A stretch of 64,000 nt of DNA, from assembly GCA_948146395.1 (NCBI GenBank), contig OX411551.1:51022997-51086996 (forward strand), in the 5' to 3' direction. How positions within the stretch are numbered: position 1 is the first letter of the stretch; each line of letters begins with the position of its first letter. Origin of the DNA: Fragum whitleyi (lineage: Eukaryota > Mollusca > Bivalvia > Cardiida > Cardiidae). The notes under the pieces were generated by a model. The model was given only the letters and a program-made list of their open reading frames with translations. It did no database searches and was not told the DNA's origin. Below are positions 23,928 through 35,400 of this stretch, in pieces. The position numbers were made by a program, and so were the translations under genes.

Positions 23928-24142
23928 TGTAGTGAAAGGGCATATTTAGATGTTTCATACAGGGTACCAGTCTAATTGTATGTTGCATCATGGGTTACCT
24001 ATCGTTGCTGGTGCCCAGCCGGTGTGGGGCAAGCCATGAGGTTTACGGACACTCTGACAGTAGCTTTCAAAGAGTGAGGACCTTCAAGTTCCGCACTGAC
24101 GAAAACTCCATGTGGATTGTGAACAAAGTGAGTTACACTTTA
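23928..24142 (+). repeat. 3' LTR of the nested element
   Basis: It is by eye identical to the 5' LTR, then the gypsy LTR resumes at CTTTTTAACAATGG. Identity implies a very recent insertion or gene conversion. Confidence 0.88.
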
Positions 24143-24803
24143 CTTTTTAACAATGGTTAACAAAGATCAATATTATCTTTACTTTCCAATAAACTCGCAT
24201 TACAGTGAAATGATGCATTTCTACTTTACATAAACTTAACAAACAATTACTACTCAAGCTTTACATGATAACGCTCAATTGCTAAGGGTAAATACAACAT
24301 AGGTAAACTTACTAATTTGAGGAACTAAGTGTTTCAACACATCTCATTACAACTCTCCATACATCACTGCATACTGTGACTGTTAGTGCTGTAAATATTA
24401 AAAGTTAAACAGTGCAAGAAAGGATAAAGTAAGAAATTGTTAATTAAAGATGGCGAGCGCGCAAGGGACAAAATGGAGGGAAAACCGAATTGGGCTCTTC
24501 TCATCAATCCACCGAAACGCGAGCCAAACAGATAATTACAAAATCATCTCAATCCAGATCACGACAAGAAACATCATAAGAAAAGAACAAATCCAGAAAA
24601 CTTACATCATAAGAAAGATCCATCCTTTGCCAATAATTTACATAAGACATAATGCATGTCCTACTCAAACCAATACTTCTAGAACAATGAAAGCTACAAT
24701 AGATAAACTGACCAGTGGAGGGAAAACCAATGAACTGTGACCGTGGGCGAATAATTACTTTTGACTAAATTGGAAAGTCACAGCAAAATTGACCCCTACT
24801 ACA

Positions 24804-25064
24804 GTTACCCGATCACGAATTTTTCGATACAGATTACAGTATTTCTCGTGCTTACTCCGATCAAGGCATGAATAAGTACGGTGATCTGTTGATCGACTTA
24901 TGCAAAGCAACAAGCACGAGAATAGTTAACGGTCGACACGGTAAAGATAGCGGCATAGGGAAAACAACATGCTACACCCATAATGGGGAAAGAACGGTTG
25001 ATTTTCTTATCACAAATCACAACAATTTTAGATTTTTGATGATTTCATAGTACAGGATTTTAAT
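24804..25064 (+). pseudogene. LINE ORF2, second half of the endonuclease
   Basis: It picks up directly where 11214 stops: PDHEFFDTDYSI, then GMNKYGDLLIDLCKATSTRIVNGRHG and YTHNGERTVDFLIT. A frame change lies between 25035 and 25065. The following frame starts FSSHSPIQF, where EEP endonucleases normally have S-D-H; the catalytic Asp position reads Ser here. Confidence 0.75.
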
Positions 25065-27719
25065 TTGTTCTCAAGTCACTCACCAATTCAATTTAACTTT
25101 GCTATAAATAATACTGCTAACATTTATCCTAGCGAGAAAATTTATCACAAACAGAAAAATGAATATCGAGATAATTTTCTTTCAGATGTTGAAAGTAACA
25201 TAAAGTTCTTATGTGATAACTTGAACACCTATATCGAACGCAATACCGATCCAGATGATCTGGTTATGATTTTTACCGAATATTTAACATCAAAGAGAAA
25301 TATTTACTTTGAAAGACGTTGTAAAAAAATGAATAATAATAATGTTCACCCGGGAAACTCAAAAAATAGCATATTGTTTAACGATAAATGTAGGCAATGT
25401 AAAGCTGAGTATATAGACGCATCGAGAAATTATAATCTGAATAAAACAAATGAATCCAGAAAAACATTGCTAGAAAAAAAGAAACTGTATAAAAGAACAT
25501 ACAGGATAGCCAAACGTTCATATAACAGAAGCGTAGCATCAAGTTTATCGGAGCTACGCAAAAAGAAATCTAGGGATTTTTGGCAACATTTCAAACGTAA
25601 CAAAAAGATCGAAACCGGCTGTGATGTCGACGTTTCTCAATTTTATGATCATTTTAAATCATTATCTTCAGAAATCAAAATAGACAAAAAACAATTATGT
25701 GAACAGTTTCTCAAAGATTACAATTCTAATAGTTCTGAAAATTGTACCTTTGAATATTTAGATAGCCCGTTTACGTCAGAGGAAATTAAGCGTTCAATTA
25801 AAAAATTGAGCAAAAATAAATCGTGCTCACCAGACAATATTTTATACGAATATTTTATTGAAAGCATCAATATTATAGACAAACCTTTAGTAATTCTATT
25901 CAACTATATTTGGGAAAATCAAACTTTTCCAAAGTCTTGGGCAAATGGAATTATCATACCCATCCATAAATAAGGTGATACTTCTGATCCAAACAATTAC
26001 CGCGGAATCACACTTGTTAGCTGTTTCGCAAAATTATTTACTACTGTATTGAATGATAGACTGAAAACTTGGGCAGATGAAAATGACGTAGTATCGGATG
26101 CACAGTTTGGTTTTAAGTCAAACTTTGGTACAACAGACACTATTTTCATTTTAAACTCTATTATTGAACACCAGTTAAATAACAAGGGTAAACTATATTG
26201 TTGTTTTATCGATCTTCAAAAATGCTTTGATAGCATTTACAGAAATGGACTTTGGTTCAAACTTATTAAACAAGGAGTAAACGGTAAACTATTCAACGTA
26301 ATTCGATCTATTTATGACGATGTTAAGCTGTGCGTTAAGCATTTACACTCTCTCTCGGATCTATACGGTCGGATTATTACAAGGAGAGATTTTGTCACCC
26401 ATACTGTTTTCCCTCTTTGTAAACGATATAGAGAATTACTTTCAAAATAATGACATGACAGGATTCGAGATAAACCAGTTATCTCTCTTTCTATTACTTT
26501 TCGCTGATGACTCAGTATTGATGTCTGAGACCGCTGTTGGTCTACAAAAACTAATTGATTGTTTTGAATCATATTGTAAACAATGGAACCTTACTGTCAA
26601 TGTTGACAAAACTAAAGTTGTTATTTTTTTTTTTAAAAAAAAGTAGAATTAATGAAGATTTCAACTTTACATACCGTGATCAAAATATAGAGATTTTAGA
26701 ATCATTCAACTACTTAGGAGTGGTTTTCAGTAAAAATGGATCATTTCTGAATGCCACTAAAACTCTGTCAGGCAAATCCCTAAAGGCTTTGGGTGCGCTT
26801 ATGTCTATGATCAGGGGCAAAGAATTACCAGTTAAAATCATGTTAGATCTTTTTGATAGCTTTGTTACTTCTACTCTCACGTACGGGTGCGTAATATGGT
26901 CTTTTACAAATACAGACATTTTAGAAAAAAAAAATCATAGGAAATTCTTAAAATGGATACTAAACGTCAAAATTACCACCAGTAACAGTGCGATATATGG
27001 CGAACTTGGCAGATACCCATTAAAAATCAATATGCAAGTTCGAACTATCAGTTATTTTCTGAAACTTTACTTTATTTAACACAAGAACTGCATAATAGCC
27101 ACAGTAGTAGATACAGATGTGAAGAACTCGGAGAAATAAATTGGCTATCTAAGGTTAAGAGTCTTTTAGAAAGAAGTGGTTTAATGAAATATGGTTATTT
27201 CCTAGTTCGGTGAACATTAAACAGTTCATTCCATCTTTTCGAGAAAGACTTATTGATATATTTGTTAATGAATGGTTTATGGACATGGAAAATAGACCTT
27301 CTTTAACACTTTTTAGAAACATAAAAACGACTTTCGCGCGTTCAGAATACATCGACTTGATACATACAAGTAACCTCCGAAACATTTTGGCAAAACTAAG
27401 ACTTTCATCACACGATCTTAACATTGAACAAGGTAGATATAGAAACATCCAGAGAAGTGATAGGAAATGTCACATGTGTAACCTCAATGAAATTGAGGAT
27501 GAATTCAATTTTATTCTATCCTGTCCGTTCTATACCACGTTTAGGAAAAAATATATAAATAAATATTTTTTCGTAAAACCAAGCGTCTATAAACTCACTT
27601 AATTATTTAATTCTACAAATAAATCGACCCTTTACAATTTGGCAATATTTTGTGTAAAATCCTTAGAGATTAGGAAGAACCATCTAAATGAAATCCAAAC
27701 ACAGACTGATTGAGACGGT
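25065..27719 (+). pseudogene. LINE ORF2 reverse transcriptase and C-terminal domain, frameshifted
   Basis: Pieces in three frames follow one another. 25065-25973: linker and RT N-terminus, ending at an in-frame TAA after PIHK. 25974-26335: RT fingers/palm with AQFGFKSNFGTTD and FIDLQKCFDSI. 26314-26646: GEILSPILFSLFVND and the catalytic LLFADDSVLM. 26555-27079: RT thumb and C-terminal part, after slippage in a T/A run near 26625-26642. 27210-27602: C-terminal Cys/His region CHMCNLNEIEDEFNFILSCPF. RT would copy the LINE RNA at the nicked target. At least four frame changes plus the stop show it is dead. Confidence 0.85.
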
Positions 27720-28024
27720 GGTGAACGCTTGCAGAGATGAAACCTCGAGGTACCTGGGTTTAACCTTTGTATGCACTGACCACTAATTGAACATATTCTC
27801 CGTTATGATATAGGCTCACAAAACTACTTACTCAATTATCTTTATTTCTAGTATAGAGAAAAATATTCTGACCCTTTAAAGGACCAGTAATTTCACATAC
27901 CGTATTTAACCTATATGTTTTGTTTGTTTGACTTGTATTTGTTTGTTTGTTCCGCATGTATATTATACTATGTATATGACGATAAACTGAAAAAATCAAG
28001 TCTATGAAATAAACTATTGAACTA

Positions 28025-29426
28025 AAATTTGAGTAAACCGCATTTCCTAAGGCCGACGCGCAAGATACATCTAAAGACCGATTCCAAATAAAAACTCCAA
28101 AATTTCTTATATCAGTTTCAATAATTAGTCGTTTATTCTTAAAGAACTACCCAGAATGATGGACTTTGGAAGCAAAATTTACACGTATTTTTAATAAGAA
28201 AACAAGCATTTACAAATTGTGCTGGAAAAGGAAAGTGTGTGTGTTGGGGGGGGGGGGGATAAAAATTCCTGACTTTGTAAAAAAAAATCCTGAAAACCCA
28301 ACATGGAATTGCAAAGTTCCCTGATTTTGGCCCTTATTGAGAGCAATGTAAGTCTGCAGTTTCGGCCCCCTCATACTTTATTAGGCTCGTAACGGCAAAT
28401 CGGGCTTTAGTATGGTGAGCTGTGTAATAATTAGTTATCCCTCGTACGTCATCAACTCTATTTAGTGTTTATATCATAGGGGCGACATGAATATTGGATA
28501 GTCATGTTTTTCAGGTCATTAAGATGATCGTATGAATTAAAATTTGAAATATTCCATATGAAAACACGAGAAAAGGATGCCTGTTGACACCTTTTTTGTT
28601 TACATTCTAAGGGCCAAACATTTAGCGCATTTATGATGAAATTTGTTCAGTTTGTTAGTCAGAATGATAAAACCTCCTGAAAGAGCAAAGTTCATCAGAA
28701 AATAAAAACGTAGGGACATGTAAATTTGGCTCACCCGCGATGAACAATGACCAAAATACTTATTATGCCAGAAAGGGGACTCAATAAGAAAATGAGAACA
28801 TCTGAACAGAAAAAAGGAAAGAAAAGTTGGGATTTATGAGAAATATTTCACACTCTTGGTTGTGCAGCGTATTGGAATCTGGATTTCCAAGAATGGCACA
28901 TGTGTGCATAGTAATGACTTAGCTTGACGAGAATGTTCACTATGCACACTTCGTTGTACTGTCACTTGGATGAACTATATTCAAATAAGAACTCATTCGA
29001 TAGTATGCTTTTTTACTCCTCGCTTTATTTCAACCCTGATTTTTCTCATGATAATTTTTTTAAAGAAAGATTACTAAAATACTTTGCTAGCTTTCAGTAC
29101 TTTGATATGAAATAAAGCTACCAATTACCACAATCACTTACCCTTTCCTGACGGATGAAATTCAAGGTAATGGACAAGAATCTACTGGTCCAATGAAGGC
29201 GGATTACTTCGGATTATTACTAGCGAAACTTTTGTGTTTAGATGTCGCATAGGATTCCATGGAGGCATCCGAAACGACTCCTTTCATTTGGTGAACAAAA
29301 AAAACTATTTTTCAATCATGGCTCCACCATTCGTGAAAATAAATCTTTTTGTTCACTCAACGAAATTTAAATCATACACTGAAACAAATCATAATCCTCA
29401 ATGTTTTCTTTTTTTTTCTTTTTCAG
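28025..29426. other. non-coding stretch upstream of the glycosyltransferase start exon
   Basis: There is a G-run near 28245-28258 and otherwise unremarkable AT-rich sequence. An upstream promoter or non-coding first exon of the glycosyltransferase is expected here because a 3' splice site precedes the start exon, but none was located. Confidence 0.35.
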
Positions 29427-29455
29427 AGAAGGTCCTATTGCCAAACAACGTCAAT

Positions 29456-29555
29456 ATGGTATCATACAAACGGTTATACTCGTGTACAGTTTGTATATGT
29501 ATCGCCCTGGTTTTCGCGGCCACTGCCATATTACAATCATTTATGGCAACTGTCC
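29456..29555 (+). CDS. glycosyltransferase gene, coding exon 1 (signal anchor)
   Basis: The exon probably runs 29427-29555: a pyrimidine tract and CAG end at 29426 and a GTAAG donor starts at 29556. The ATG at 29456 opens 33 codons plus one base (phase 1). They encode a short basic N-terminus and one hydrophobic segment (about residues 8-30, YSCTVCICIALVFAATAILQ), the shape of a type II Golgi signal anchor. Joining to the acceptor at 35401 keeps the frame. A 5' non-coding exon upstream is implied by the acceptor. Exon prediction is inference from splice signals, phase and the fit of a membrane anchor to a Golgi enzyme. Confidence 0.6.
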
Positions 29556-29758
29556 GTAAGTTCGAATTTCAATACATAGCTACCCGTGTATTTCAACATA
29601 TCGTATACCGTACTGATACTAGTGATATATAGGTAAACCATGCTATTTGAATGTTTATAAAAAGACTTTCGACGAGTTAATATTAGCAAATCGGGACCAA
29701 CGGATTTTTGCTGTAACGGTCTCTAACTATACTGGAAGATCACAGAAACGCAAAACTA

Positions 29759-30196
29759 CAGTTAGATACATCGTGAAATTGACATTCACCTCAATCAAAA
29801 CCATTCTAAATCGTAAACTCAGCGATCCATTCATTCATTCCAAACACTCACTCAAACCATTCAAAAACGCTCAAACCCATTGAAAAATAGAGAATCAAAA
29901 ACGTCATTCAAAATGAATTTGAATAGACAAAAATAGCGATTTCACTGACAAAAATCAAATTGTAAGCGTCTATTAGGTTCTTGAAGAAATATGAAGATTT
30001 CTAAAGAACTTGTATGCATATTCTATTAAAGAGAGGTAATCCAATGTCGCAAATCTTGTTCATCCTGAACAAAATTTGCGACATTGGATTATCTCCCATT
30101 AAATTCACTCAAAACTCGCTCCACACACTCATTCAATTTCATTCCTAAATCATTCCAAAATCATTCATGTCTTCAATTTCACGATGTTGTTAACTA
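29759..30196 (-). mobile_element. MITE family 1, copy 2 (orientation B)
   Basis: The ends are CAGTTAGATACATCGTGAAA and TTTCACGATGTTGTTAACTA, flanked by TA on both sides. The block order is reversed relative to the copy at 4956 (CATTCACCTCAATC first). Confidence 0.75.
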
Positions 30197-31124
30197 TACT
30201 GGCATTTTTACCATCTTTTGAATTACATCTGTAAACGTCACGTGTCACAGCGTAAACGTAACATGCTTTTGAAACCGACATCATCAAGATAAAACAAAAA
30301 TTGAAACGACAAAAAGCATTGAATATCATTATGGAGAAAAGAGTGATTTTCTTGTTGAGTTTCTTTACTTTATCAGTATATAGGTGGATTCCTTTGTAAT
30401 CAAGTACCGTTATCTCACGCTTGTTAAATTTCAGTTCAGTCCACCCCTACTCCTGGCTATACCATATTTTCCCGCGTTTTCGAATACCCCGGTTGGACTA
30501 TGATACTGACATTACGAGTATAACCATCATAGCTGCCCTAACTATCTGCAGTGTACATACATTTCGTAATCTCTGTGTATGAATGAAGGATATAGGTCCT
30601 TCCATGCTCTCTGATTATATGGCATGGACCTTGAGAGGGAAAGAAGCGGAAACATGGAGATTCGAGCTCATACGCCCATAGCACTTCTACGAATAGACCT
30701 CCCTGGTTCCTAACGTAGTCCGTATAAAAGCAGGGCTCGTGTTTGATCCTTAAAACAAGGTTTTGAACCCCCCTCCCCAATTAAAAAAAATCTGTAAATA
30801 ACTTTATTTTACCCTTAAAACATTCTCCCATGGGGATCATTTCGACCCCCTTAACATAAATATCTAAGTGACAAAACTGTGTGATATCATTTCAATGTTT
30901 CAATGAATGATCTTATATTATATCATATTTTTTTTACAAATTGATTGATGACTTCATTTATCTTATAACTATACCAATATCTGTATGATAACATCCCGTA
31001 TGATATTTTCATGATATCACATAGTTATTTTTAGAATAAAGATATATTGCTGTTATTTTAAGAAACTTGCATTTCAGAAAGAAGCATCCTCGAAAACAAG
31101 ACAAATAGAGGTTATAAGATAAAT

Positions 31125-31270
31125 ATAATACGTACTAAGTGTATTGTATGAAAAAATATCTAACTCGGTTGTGAGAATTGATAATTGTCTCGGCATAGCC
31201 TCGACAATGATCAATTCCCCCAACCTTGTTAGATATTTTTTCTCATACAATACACTAAGTACGTATTATA
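31125..31270. repeat. long palindrome, MITE-like
   Basis: ATAATACGTACTAAGTGTAT runs on through about 70 bases and is mirrored after a short centre near GGCATAGCC, ending ATACACTAAGTACGTATTAT. Arms differ at a few places. A folded-back single-stranded form would be almost fully paired. Confidence 0.65.
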
Positions 31271-31596
31271 TATATCTATACAAGAAAAGGTAACTTGGCA
31301 CTCTAAACTGCAAAATTATAATCATGAATTGCTCGTGTTTTTTTTTTTTTTTTTTTTTTTTATTTGTTTTGACCCCTTTAAAATCAGTCTTGACCCCTAG
31401 AATTTCATGGTTGGGGAGACAATGACTCTTTAATTTCAAACACTAACTCGAGCCCTGTAAAGGCACCAATACACGCAAAACTACATCTTTCTTTCTAACC
31501 AGTTCACTTCTAGTTGGGCGAGAGACAGCATGAATCATCCCTGGAAATTCCTGTTGCGTTCGGGATTCGAATGCGAAATTAGTGAACTTTGATCAC

Positions 31597-32122
31597 CCAC
31601 CTTAAATAAAATATGCTTACAAGTTCTATAAATAGCTTTCTATTTCTTCAAGAACCAATCAGACGTGCATAATTTCAATTATGTCAGTGAAATTGCGATT
31701 TGATTTTTTCTAGCTACAGTTTATATCATTCTAAATCGCTCACTCAGCACTCCATTCATTCATTCCAAACACTCACTCAAACCATTCAAAAACGCTCCAA
31801 ACTCACTGAAATACATTTAACAACAACTTCGTTCAAAATAATAAAAGCTAGGGGAACAATCGGGAATTCACTTATTTAATTGAAATTGTAAGCGTCTGAT
31901 ATGTTCTTGAAGAAACAGGGAGCTATCTAATGAACTCGAATGCATCTTTTATTAAAGGGAGATAATCAATATTGCTAATTTTGTTCATCCCGAACAAAAT
32001 TTGCAATACTGGATTTCCTCCCATTAAATTCACTCAAAAGTCGCTCCACACGCTCATTCAATTTCATTCCTAAATCATTCCAAAATCATTCACCTTGTCA
32101 ATTTCACGATGTTGTTTAACTG
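31597..32122 (-). mobile_element. MITE family 1, composite: right fragment plus shortened copy
   Basis: 31597-31715 matches the right half of the family in orientation A (TTTCTTCAAGAACC and following). From 31717 a copy in orientation B starts, lacking about 30 bases after CAGTT, and runs to AACTG at 32122 with TA after it. Confidence 0.6.
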
Positions 32123-32164
32123 TATATTTATTTCGAATGTAGTCGTTGATCGCGTCTTTTCTGT

Positions 32165-32415
32165 GGAATTTGGAGAATTTTTTTTTATGGTTTGAGTGAG
32201 TGTGTAGAATTAAGGTAGTAGACCCGTAATAGTTTTGCAACGTTTCAGGAGTAATGAACTTTAACAGTGTTAACCGAGGTTTCCTAATGATTTTAATGAT
32301 GGTCCAAAATTTTTGCGTAACTTTTACGGTTCCACTACCTAAAGGAATGAAATGCTGGTAGGGCGATTTAGAATAGTAATGATTGAGATATATGTCAATT
32401 TCATGAGTAAACTAT
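32165..32415 (+). mobile_element. MITE family 1 fragment carrying MITE family 2, copy 2
   Basis: GGTTTGAGTGAGTGTGTAGAAT and, after the gap, GGAATGAAATGC through GTCAATTTCATGAG are the right half of family 1. Between them 32211-32342 starts TAAGGTAGTAGACCCGTAAT and ends TTCCACTACCTAA, the ends of family 2. Family 2 therefore inserted after family 1. Confidence 0.6.
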
Positions 32416-32688
32416 TTGTCTTCACTCTAAACACTCACTGAAGCCATACAAAAACTCTTCGAAAACGATTTTTAAAAAAAATCGATACTGCATTCAAATC
32501 GATTAATTATTTAAACGATTATACTGTTTGATGCGGGTTTAAATATGGCGGATTTGTCCGTACAATCAAACTCACAAAAAATGAAGTAGATTTTGTTATA
32601 GGAGGGTAAAACAATCAAATCGGAGATCGGACAATATAAACAAAATTTTGTTAATTTCATCTAATTTCTTAAAAGCTTGCCCCTCATA

Positions 32689-33101
32689 CAGTTAATAATA
32701 TAATGAAATTGACAATCGTTCTGATCAAAATCATTCAAATTTATTCGCTTAGCGCCAATCATTCATTCCAAACACTCACTCAAAACAATCAAAAACGCTC
32801 GAAATTTTCTAAAGATGATAAGATCACTTACTTCACTCAAACTAAATATAGCTAGGGAAAATCGGAATTGTACTGACAAAATTGAAAAAATGAAAGTGTC
32901 TGATGGGTTCTTGGAGGCAGGAGAAACTATGAATAGAACTTGAATGCATATTCTATTAGAGTGGGGAATCCTGTACAAATTTTGCGATATTGGATTACCT
33001 TCCTTGAATTTCACTCAAAAGTCGCCCCACACTCGTTCAATTTCATTCCAAAACCATTTCCAAAGTCGTTCATCATGTCAATTTCACGATGTTTTTAACT
33101 G
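32689..33101 (-). mobile_element. MITE family 1, copy 4 (orientation B)
   Basis: It starts CAGTTAATAATATAATGAAA after TA and ends ATTTCACGATGTTTTTAACTG; the downstream TA reads TG. It is 413 bp, more diverged than the others. Confidence 0.7.
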
Positions 33102-33166
33102 TGCTAATTCAATTTTATCAGAAAATCACGTTGTTGACAGTTACAAGTCTTGTTGCCTACTTTATA

Positions 33167-33603
33167 CAGTTAACAACATCGTGAAATTGACAAGGTGAAT
33201 GATTTTGGAATGATTAAGGAATGAAATTGAATGAGTGTGTGGCGCGAGTTTTGAGTGAATTTAATGGGAGGTAATCCAATGACGCGGTTATGTTCAGGAT
33301 GAACAAAATTAGCGGAATTGATTACCTCCCTTTAATAAAATATGCAAACAATGTTCTTTGAATAGCTTCTTATGATTTCAAGAACTTAATAGACGCTTAC
33401 AATTTGAATTATGTCTGTGAGATCGCGATTTTTCTCTATCCAAATATATTTTGAATGACGTTTTTTATTCTATATTTTTCAATGGGTTTGAGCGTTTTTG
33501 AATAGTTTGAGTGGTTGTTTGGAATGAATGATTGGAGTGCTGAGAGAGCGATTTAGAATGGTTTTTATCGAGATGAATGTCAATTTCACGAGGTAACTAA
33601 CTG
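33167..33603 (+). mobile_element. MITE family 1, copy 5 (orientation A)
   Basis: CAGTTAACAACATCGTGAAA at the start and TTCACGAGGTAACTAACTG at the end, TA at both sides (33165-33166, 33604-33605). It lies 65 bp from copy 4 in the opposite orientation. Confidence 0.78.
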
Positions 33604-34954
33604 TATGTTTATCTTAGCGACTACTTCTGAAGAACCATCATTCCTTGCAACTCCTAGTCAGAACAAGTTTTAATACACACATAAACTAGAAAGGAGCTCG
33701 GACGTGTAGTCATTTTGGGTATATTTTTTTTTTTTTAGGTAATTCGGTTTCAAGTGGCAATTTGGTCTATTCGCATCAAGGAAACATTTTTCGTTATTAC
33801 TTTACGATAGAGTATCGAGGTTTTTTGGGCTTGTTATGATTTAAAGACAACACGTAACGCTTTGCTATCAAAATACGACGTGCACAATTTCAAACTTCCG
33901 TTAAATGTTGTTTTACTTAAAGCTGCTCTTTCACAGTTCTTCATAGAAAAATCTTAAACTGGTTCCTAGATTAAAAATTGTGTTTTCCAATGTTAAATAG
34001 TCGTACAAGGGTATGGCACTAATAACAACTCATTACAACAAATTTTAAGCTTGAATGTTTGAAGCGACAATGTCAGTGACGGAACCAGTCTATATATTTC
34101 CAGTTTATATATATTACAAAATTGTGATTTTTCATGTATAATGTTTTATTTTTCGCATGATTCGATATAATGTTTCTAAATCGACAAATACTTCGACCTT
34201 GACCTTTGATAGAATGGGACAAACAGGCAATAACGCATGCGCCAAATGCTTAAATAATTGGCTAAAAAATTATGAATAATCTTTTAGGCTTTAGTAGTTG
34301 CTTTATCTTTCAGAATAGAATTCCGCTAAATTCAGGAATATGTATCTTTTTTCCTTACCTTGCCAGATTGAATCTTATTAAAGTAGAGTTTTCTACATGA
34401 TGAAGTCATAATTTACGATTAATTTCAAAAAAAGAAAAAAAAATCAAAAATCGCATTTCACAATCTGTGAAAGAGTAACTTTAATGCCATTTTGATATAT
34501 TTTTGTTACGTCATGTTAACCCAACTGCGGGACGACGCGCTGTCGCTCATTATTCTCGATGTTTATTTCGTAGAATCTCTTTCGTATCAATTGATAATAA
34601 AAATAGTAATAATATTATTAACCATCTCCAATCAAAAATAATTAATTGAAAGTAAATTAGACAGTATATATGAAATAAAACTCCATGCAAAAGTCTGATT
34701 TAGATTTAATATAGGAATCTGACTTATCATACTTTTTCCATTTTGCACTATTGGACACGTAATTTACTAAGGCGCTTTATTTTAGCGGTAAAGGAAAGAT
34801 GCGCATTATAAATCATCGCCAATAAATCAAAGTTTAAAAAACGCCAAATGTAGACATCGCTAATATACATGTAAAGCCGTTTACAGTACAGCCGTTATTT
34901 CACGATAATCAACAGCAAATACAAAGAAAAAAAAATAAATAAACAAACGAGATA
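33604..34954. other. intronic non-coding stretch
   Basis: AT-rich and without recognised features, apart from a CCTTGACCTTTGA word at 34198-34210. Confidence 0.35.
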
Positions 34955-35346
34955 CAGTAAGTTCGTGAAATTGACATTCACCTCTATCAAAACCATTCTC
35001 AATCTCAATGGCTGCTTTCATTCTTTCCAAACGCTCACTAAACCCATTCAAAAACGCTCAAACCCATTGAAAAATATAGAATCTACAACGTCATGCAGAT
35101 TAAATTTTGATAGAGAAAAATCGAGATTTCACTGACATTATTCAATCTGTTAGCGTCCCACGGGTTCTTGAAGAAAAAGGAAGCTATCTATAGAACCTGT
35201 ATGCATATCCTATTAAAGGGAGATAATCAATATAGAAAATTTGCGATATAGGATTATCTCCCATTATATTCACCCAAAACTCACTGCACACACTCATTCA
35301 ATTTCATGCCTAAATCATTTTATCAAATTCACGATGTTGTTAACTG
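34955..35346 (-). mobile_element. MITE family 1, copy 6 (orientation B)
   Basis: TA then CAGTAAGTTCGTGAAATTGA at the left; TTCACGATGTTGTTAACTG then TA at the right. It ends only 54 bp before the 3' splice site of the catalytic exon. Confidence 0.75.
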
Positions 35347-35400
35347 TAATAACTGAAATAATAAATGAAAAATTAAAAGTTGAAAATTAAACTTTTCCAG

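Larger units (their letters stand above)
21142..24142 (+). mobile_element. small non-autonomous LTR element nested in the gypsy LTR (3,001 bp)
   Basis: It has two 215-bp LTRs, a PBS-like TGGTGTCAGAAAGG at 21358 and a purine tract before the 3' LTR. The gypsy LTR continues on both sides. The duplicated target is at least CTTT; because the flank and the LTR end share bases the exact length (4-7) is ambiguous. The interior has no long frame and only a scrap of RNase H. It is best read as a deletion derivative that depends on proteins made elsewhere. Confidence 0.88.
11215..24803 (-). mobile_element. Ty3/gypsy LTR retrotransposon, minus orientation
   Basis: LTRs lie at 11215-12246 and 20761-24803; the latter is split by a further insertion. 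Read on the minus strand, the element has its 5' LTR at the right, a Lys-type PBS (20744-20757), a 2.6-kb leader, gag, pol and a polypurine tract (12247-12255) before the 3' LTR. The LTR begins TGTAGTAGGGGTCAA and ends CCCTGTTATA. The host site is the LINE endonuclease, with 4-bp duplication GTTA. There is no env-like frame. By eye the LTRs differ at about six single positions plus two indels over about 1,030 bp, so the insertion is fairly young. Without its own insert the element is about 10.6 kb. Confidence 0.95.
20761..24803 (-). repeat. gypsy 5' LTR, split by a second LTR element
   Basis: LTR sequence occupies 20761-21141 and about 24143-24803. The middle is a separate insertion (21142-24142). 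Compared with the left LTR there is one extra copy of a 7-bp AGTGTCA repeat near 20937 and about six single-base differences. Confidence 0.9.
10171..28024 (+). mobile_element. decayed LINE (non-LTR retrotransposon) split by a gypsy insertion
   Basis: The LINE has ORF1, an endonuclease-RT ORF2 and a short 3' tail ending near AAATAAACTATTGAAC. It is cut at 11214/24804 by the gypsy element. Without the insertion it would be about 4.3 kb. The 5' end is probably truncated: an in-frame stop lies just before an uninterrupted ORF1 reading that starts near 10171. ORF2 contains several frame changes and at least one internal stop, so the copy is dead. The clade is not assigned. No target-site duplication of the LINE itself was found. 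Confidence 0.8.
29556..35400 (+). other. intron of the glycosyltransferase gene, MITE-rich
   Basis: It is bounded by GTAAG and TTTTCCAG. It holds five TA-type MITE copies or relics plus fragments, one nested MITE, a 146-bp palindrome and a T-run (31338-31361). The remaining sequence between these shows nothing recognised. Confidence 0.55.
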
